From: Sphingobium arseniciresistens
Lineage (GTDB): Bacteria; Pseudomonadota; Alphaproteobacteria; Sphingomonadales; Sphingomonadaceae
Length of the DNA stretch: 64,000 bases
Reading direction: 5' to 3'
Assembly: GCA_029167225.1 (NCBI GenBank)
Contig: JARFNK010000002.1
Coordinates: 62,001-126,000 of the forward strand
The position numbers were made by a program, and so were the translations under genes. Numbering within the stretch: the first letter of the stretch is position 1; the number at the start of each line of letters is the position of its first letter. Under the pieces are notes generated by a model. That model saw only the letters and a list, made by a program, of their open reading frames with translations, had not been told where the DNA came from and did no database searches. Of the stretch, positions 61,872 to 64,000 are shown one piece after another.

Positions 61872-64000
61872 ATGTTTGATATCAAGAAAGTCTCCATCGA
61901 GCTGGGCGGCAAGACCCTCACGCTCGAAACCGGTCGTGTTGCCCGTCAGGCTGACGGCGCGGTGCTGGCCACCTATGGCGAAACCGTGGTGCTGTGCGCC
62001 GTGACCGCCGCCAAGTCGGTGAAGGAAGGCCAGGATTTCTTCCCGCTGACCGTCCACTATCAGGAAAAATTCTCGGCTGCCGGCCGTATCCCCGGCGGCT
62101 TCTTCAAGCGTGAGCGCGGCGCGACCGAAAAGGAAACGCTGACCAGCCGCCTGATCGACCGCCCCGTCCGTCCGCTCTTCCCCGAAGGTTTCTACAACGA
62201 GATCAACGTGATCGCGCAGGTCCTGTCGTTCGACGGCGAGACCGAGGCCGACATCGTGGCGATGATCGCCGCGTCGGCAGCGCTCACCATCTCGGGCGTG
62301 CCCTTCATGGGCCCGATCGGCGCTGCGCGCGTCGGCTACAAGGATGGCGAGTATCTGCTGAACCCGTCGATGGACGATGCGAAGGCCGGTGAACTCGACC
62401 TGGTCGTCGCCGCCACCCACGAAGCCGTGATGATGGTCGAATCCGAAGCCAAGGAGCTGTCGGAAGAAATCATGCTCGGCGCCGTCGGCTTCGCGCATGA
62501 CGCCTGCCGCCAGGTTGTCGAGGCGATCATCAAGCTCGCCGAGAAGGCTGCCAAGGATCCCTGGCCGATGGCCGAGCAGGCTGACCTGTCGGCTGCCAAG
62601 GACAAGCTGAAGAAGCTGGTCGGCAAGCAGATCGCCGCCGCCTACAAGCTGACCGACAAGTCGGCCCGCTCGAACGCGCTGAACGAGGCCCGCGCCGCCG
62701 CCAAGGCCGCGTTCGCCGACGCGACGCCGCAGGACCAGATGGCCGCCCAGAAGCTGATGAAGAAGCTGGAAGCGGAAATCGTCCGTGGCGCGATCCTGAA
62801 GGACGGCAGCCGCATCGACGGCCGCACGACCACGCAGATCCGCCCGATCGAGGCGATCGTCGGCTTCCTGCCCCGCACCCATGGCTCGGCGCTGTTCACG
62901 CGCGGCGAGACGCAGTCGATCTGCACCACGACGCTGGGCACCAAGGACGCCGAGCAGATGATCGACGGCCTGACGGGCCTGAGCTATGAGCGCTTCATGC
63001 TGCACTATAACTTCCCGCCCTATTCGGTCGGTGAAGTCGGCCGCTTCGGCGCGCCGGGCCGCCGCGAGGTCGGTCACGGCAAGCTGGCATGGCGTGCGCT
63101 GCACCCCGTGCTGCCGACCAAGGACGAGTTCCCCTACACGATCCGTGTGCTCTCCGACATCACCGAGTCCAACGGCTCGTCGTCGATGGCGACGGTGTGC
63201 GGCGGTTCGCTGTCGATGATGGACGCCGGTGTGCCCCTGAAGCGCCCCGTCTCCGGCATCGCCATGGGCCTGATCCTGGAAGGCAAGGACTTCGCCGTCC
63301 TCTCCGACATCCTGGGTGACGAAGATCATCTGGGCGACATGGACTTCAAGGTCGCCGGCACGTCCGAAGGCATCACCACGATGCAGATGGACATCAAGAT
63401 CGCCGGTATCACCGAAGAGATCATGCGCACCGCGCTTCACCAGGCGAAGGAAGGCCGCGCGCACATCCTTGGCGAGATGGCCAAGGCGCTCGACCACACC
63501 CGCACCGAGCTGTCGGCCCATGCGCCGCGCATCGAGACGATCCAGATCGACAAGACGAAGATCCGTGACGTCATCGGCACCGGCGGCAAGGTGATCCGCG
63601 AGATCGTGGCCGAGACCGGCGCGAAGGTCGACATCGACGACGAGGGCGTGATCAAGATCAGCTCGTCCGACATCAACCAAATCGAAGCCGCCAAGAAGTG
63701 GATTCTCGGCATCGTCGAGGAAGCGGAAGTCGGCAAGGTCTATACCGGCAAGGTCGTGAACATCGTCGATTTCGGCGCGTTCGTGAACTTCATGGGCGGC
63801 AAGGATGGCCTCGTCCACGTTTCCGAGATGCGCAACGAGCGCGTCGAGAAGCCCACCGACGTCGTGTCGGAAGGCCAGGAAGTGAAGGTCAAGGTTCTCG
63901 AGATCGATCCGCGCGGCAAGGTTCGCCTGTCGATGCGCGTCGTCGACCAGGAGACCGGCGAGGAACTGGAGGACACCCGTCCTGCACGTGAGTCCCGTGA
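61872..64000 (+). CDS. pnp: Polynucleotide phosphorylase, 5' part
   Basis: First 709 codons of PNPase; the gene runs off the window. The enzyme degrades RNA 3' to 5' by phosphorolysis and is part of the degradosome. First RNase PH domain ([42 protein letters not shown]), an all-helical linker, second RNase PH domain ([39 protein letters not shown]), KH domain ([20 protein letters not shown]) and the start of the S1 domain ([20 protein letters not shown]). The ATG at 61872 follows AAGGAAAA. Confidence 0.98.
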   Translation, partial: MFDIKKVSIELGGKTLTLETGRVARQADGAVLATYGETVVLCAVTAAKSVKEGQDFFPLTVHYQEKFSAAGRIPGGFFKRERGATEKETLTSRLIDRPVRPLFPEGFYNEINVIAQVLSFDGETEADIVAMIAASAALTISGVPFMGPIGAARVGYKDGEYLLNPSMDDAKAGELDLVVAATHEAVMMVESEAKELSEEIMLGAVGFAHDACRQVVEAIIKLAEKAAKDPWPMAEQADLSAAKDKLKKLVGKQIAAAYKLTDKSARSNALNEARAAAKAAFADATPQDQMAAQKLMKKLEAEIVRGAILKDGSRIDGRTTTQIRPIEAIVGFLPRTHGSALFTRGETQSICTTTLGTKDAEQMIDGLTGLSYERFMLHYNFPPYSVGEVGRFGAPGRREVGHGKLAWRALHPVLPTKDEFPYTIRVLSDITESNGSSSMATVCGGSLSMMDAGVPLKRPVSGIAMGLILEGKDFAVLSDILGDEDHLGDMDFKVAGTSEGITTMQMDIKIAGITEEIMRTALHQAKEGRAHILGEMAKALDHTRTELSAHAPRIETIQIDKTKIRDVIGTGGKVIREIVAETGAKVDIDDEGVIKISSSDINQIEAAKKWILGIVEEAEVGKVYTGKVVNIVDFGAFVNFMGGKDGLVHVSEMRNERVEKPTDVVSEGQEVKVKVLEIDPRGKVRLSMRVVDQETGEELEDTRPARESR

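Noticed and set aside
61332-63818. 828-codon minus-strand open frame across rpsO and pnp
   Set aside because: Antisense to conserved genes, His/Asp/Arg-rich shadow composition, and it includes a translated dispersed repeat.
1-64000. CRISPR array, restriction-modification, toxin-antitoxin or retron-like system
   Set aside because: I looked for spaced repeats, methyltransferase, nuclease and reverse-transcriptase motifs and small gene pairs of that kind and saw none.

Overview
The window reads as chromosomal DNA of an alphaproteobacterium of the Sphingomonadaceae (Sphingomonas/Sphingobium/Novosphingobium-like). This rests on the high GC content, two TonB-dependent receptors (one in a FecI-FecR-receptor set), a fused SecDF behind yajC, the protein families seen, and short dispersed repeats of a kind I recall from sphingomonad genomes. 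The genus is an inference. No rRNA, CRISPR array, transposase or phage structural gene was seen.

Left edge (1-8600) is accessory. It holds the 3' part of a TonB-dependent receptor, a secreted type-B carboxylesterase, a small secreted SnoaL/NTF2-fold protein and an NtaA/DszA-type flavin monooxygenase. Together these look like an uptake-and-oxidation locus for an organic nutrient. From 5548 to about 8520 the DNA is a gene graveyard: a frameshifted solute-binding protein, a glycosyltransferase-like scrap, a broken saccharopine-dehydrogenase-like gene, remnants of a tandem-repeat protein with in-frame stops, and one unrecognised ORF. It ends at the 3' side of a tRNA-Glu(CTC) gene, so an old tRNA-targeted insertion is plausible.

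8833-14105 (minus) carries a TonB receptor, FecR-type anti-sigma, FecI-type ECF sigma and a fused tandem-TetR regulator. Divergent from it, 14314-20217 is the glycogen cluster glgP-glgB-glgC with no glgA beside it. 20349-23702 is the yajC-secDF-Mth938-domain export cluster.

23728-31779 holds a glycosyltransferase, an XRE regulator with an inactive S24-like domain, a DUF6456 protein, an ABC-F ATPase, a SIMPL protein, a PepSY protein ahead of an OmpR/PhoQ-type two-component pair, and an RcnB-like protein. 31919-36883 (minus) is a MacAB/TolC-like tripartite export operon.

37075-41637 is the core fatty-acid cluster fabD-fabG-acpP-fabF followed by mltG. Then come a small membrane protein, a peroxiredoxin, a 2'-5' RNA ligase-like protein, a ferredoxin-reductase-type flavoprotein, tRNA-Met(CAT) and a beta-oxidation pair (45292-48727, minus). 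A cytochrome b561-YceI fusion, a MobA-like nucleotidyltransferase, folE with a pteridine-reductase-like SDR, an acyltransferase and an old yellow enzyme follow. The rpsF-rpsR-rplI operon, an alpha/beta hydrolase, thymidine kinase and a second type-B carboxylesterase lead to the right-edge cluster of GNAT, truB, rpsO and pnp, the last running off the window.

Most of the window is ordinary core genome. The items most worth a second look are the tandem TetR and the palindrome in its divergent promoter region, the cytochrome b561-YceI and SecDF fusions, the serine run in the MacA-like adaptor, an in-frame repeat insertion inside truB, and the layered pseudogenes next to tRNA-Glu. I did not find a convincing wholly new defence or mobile system.
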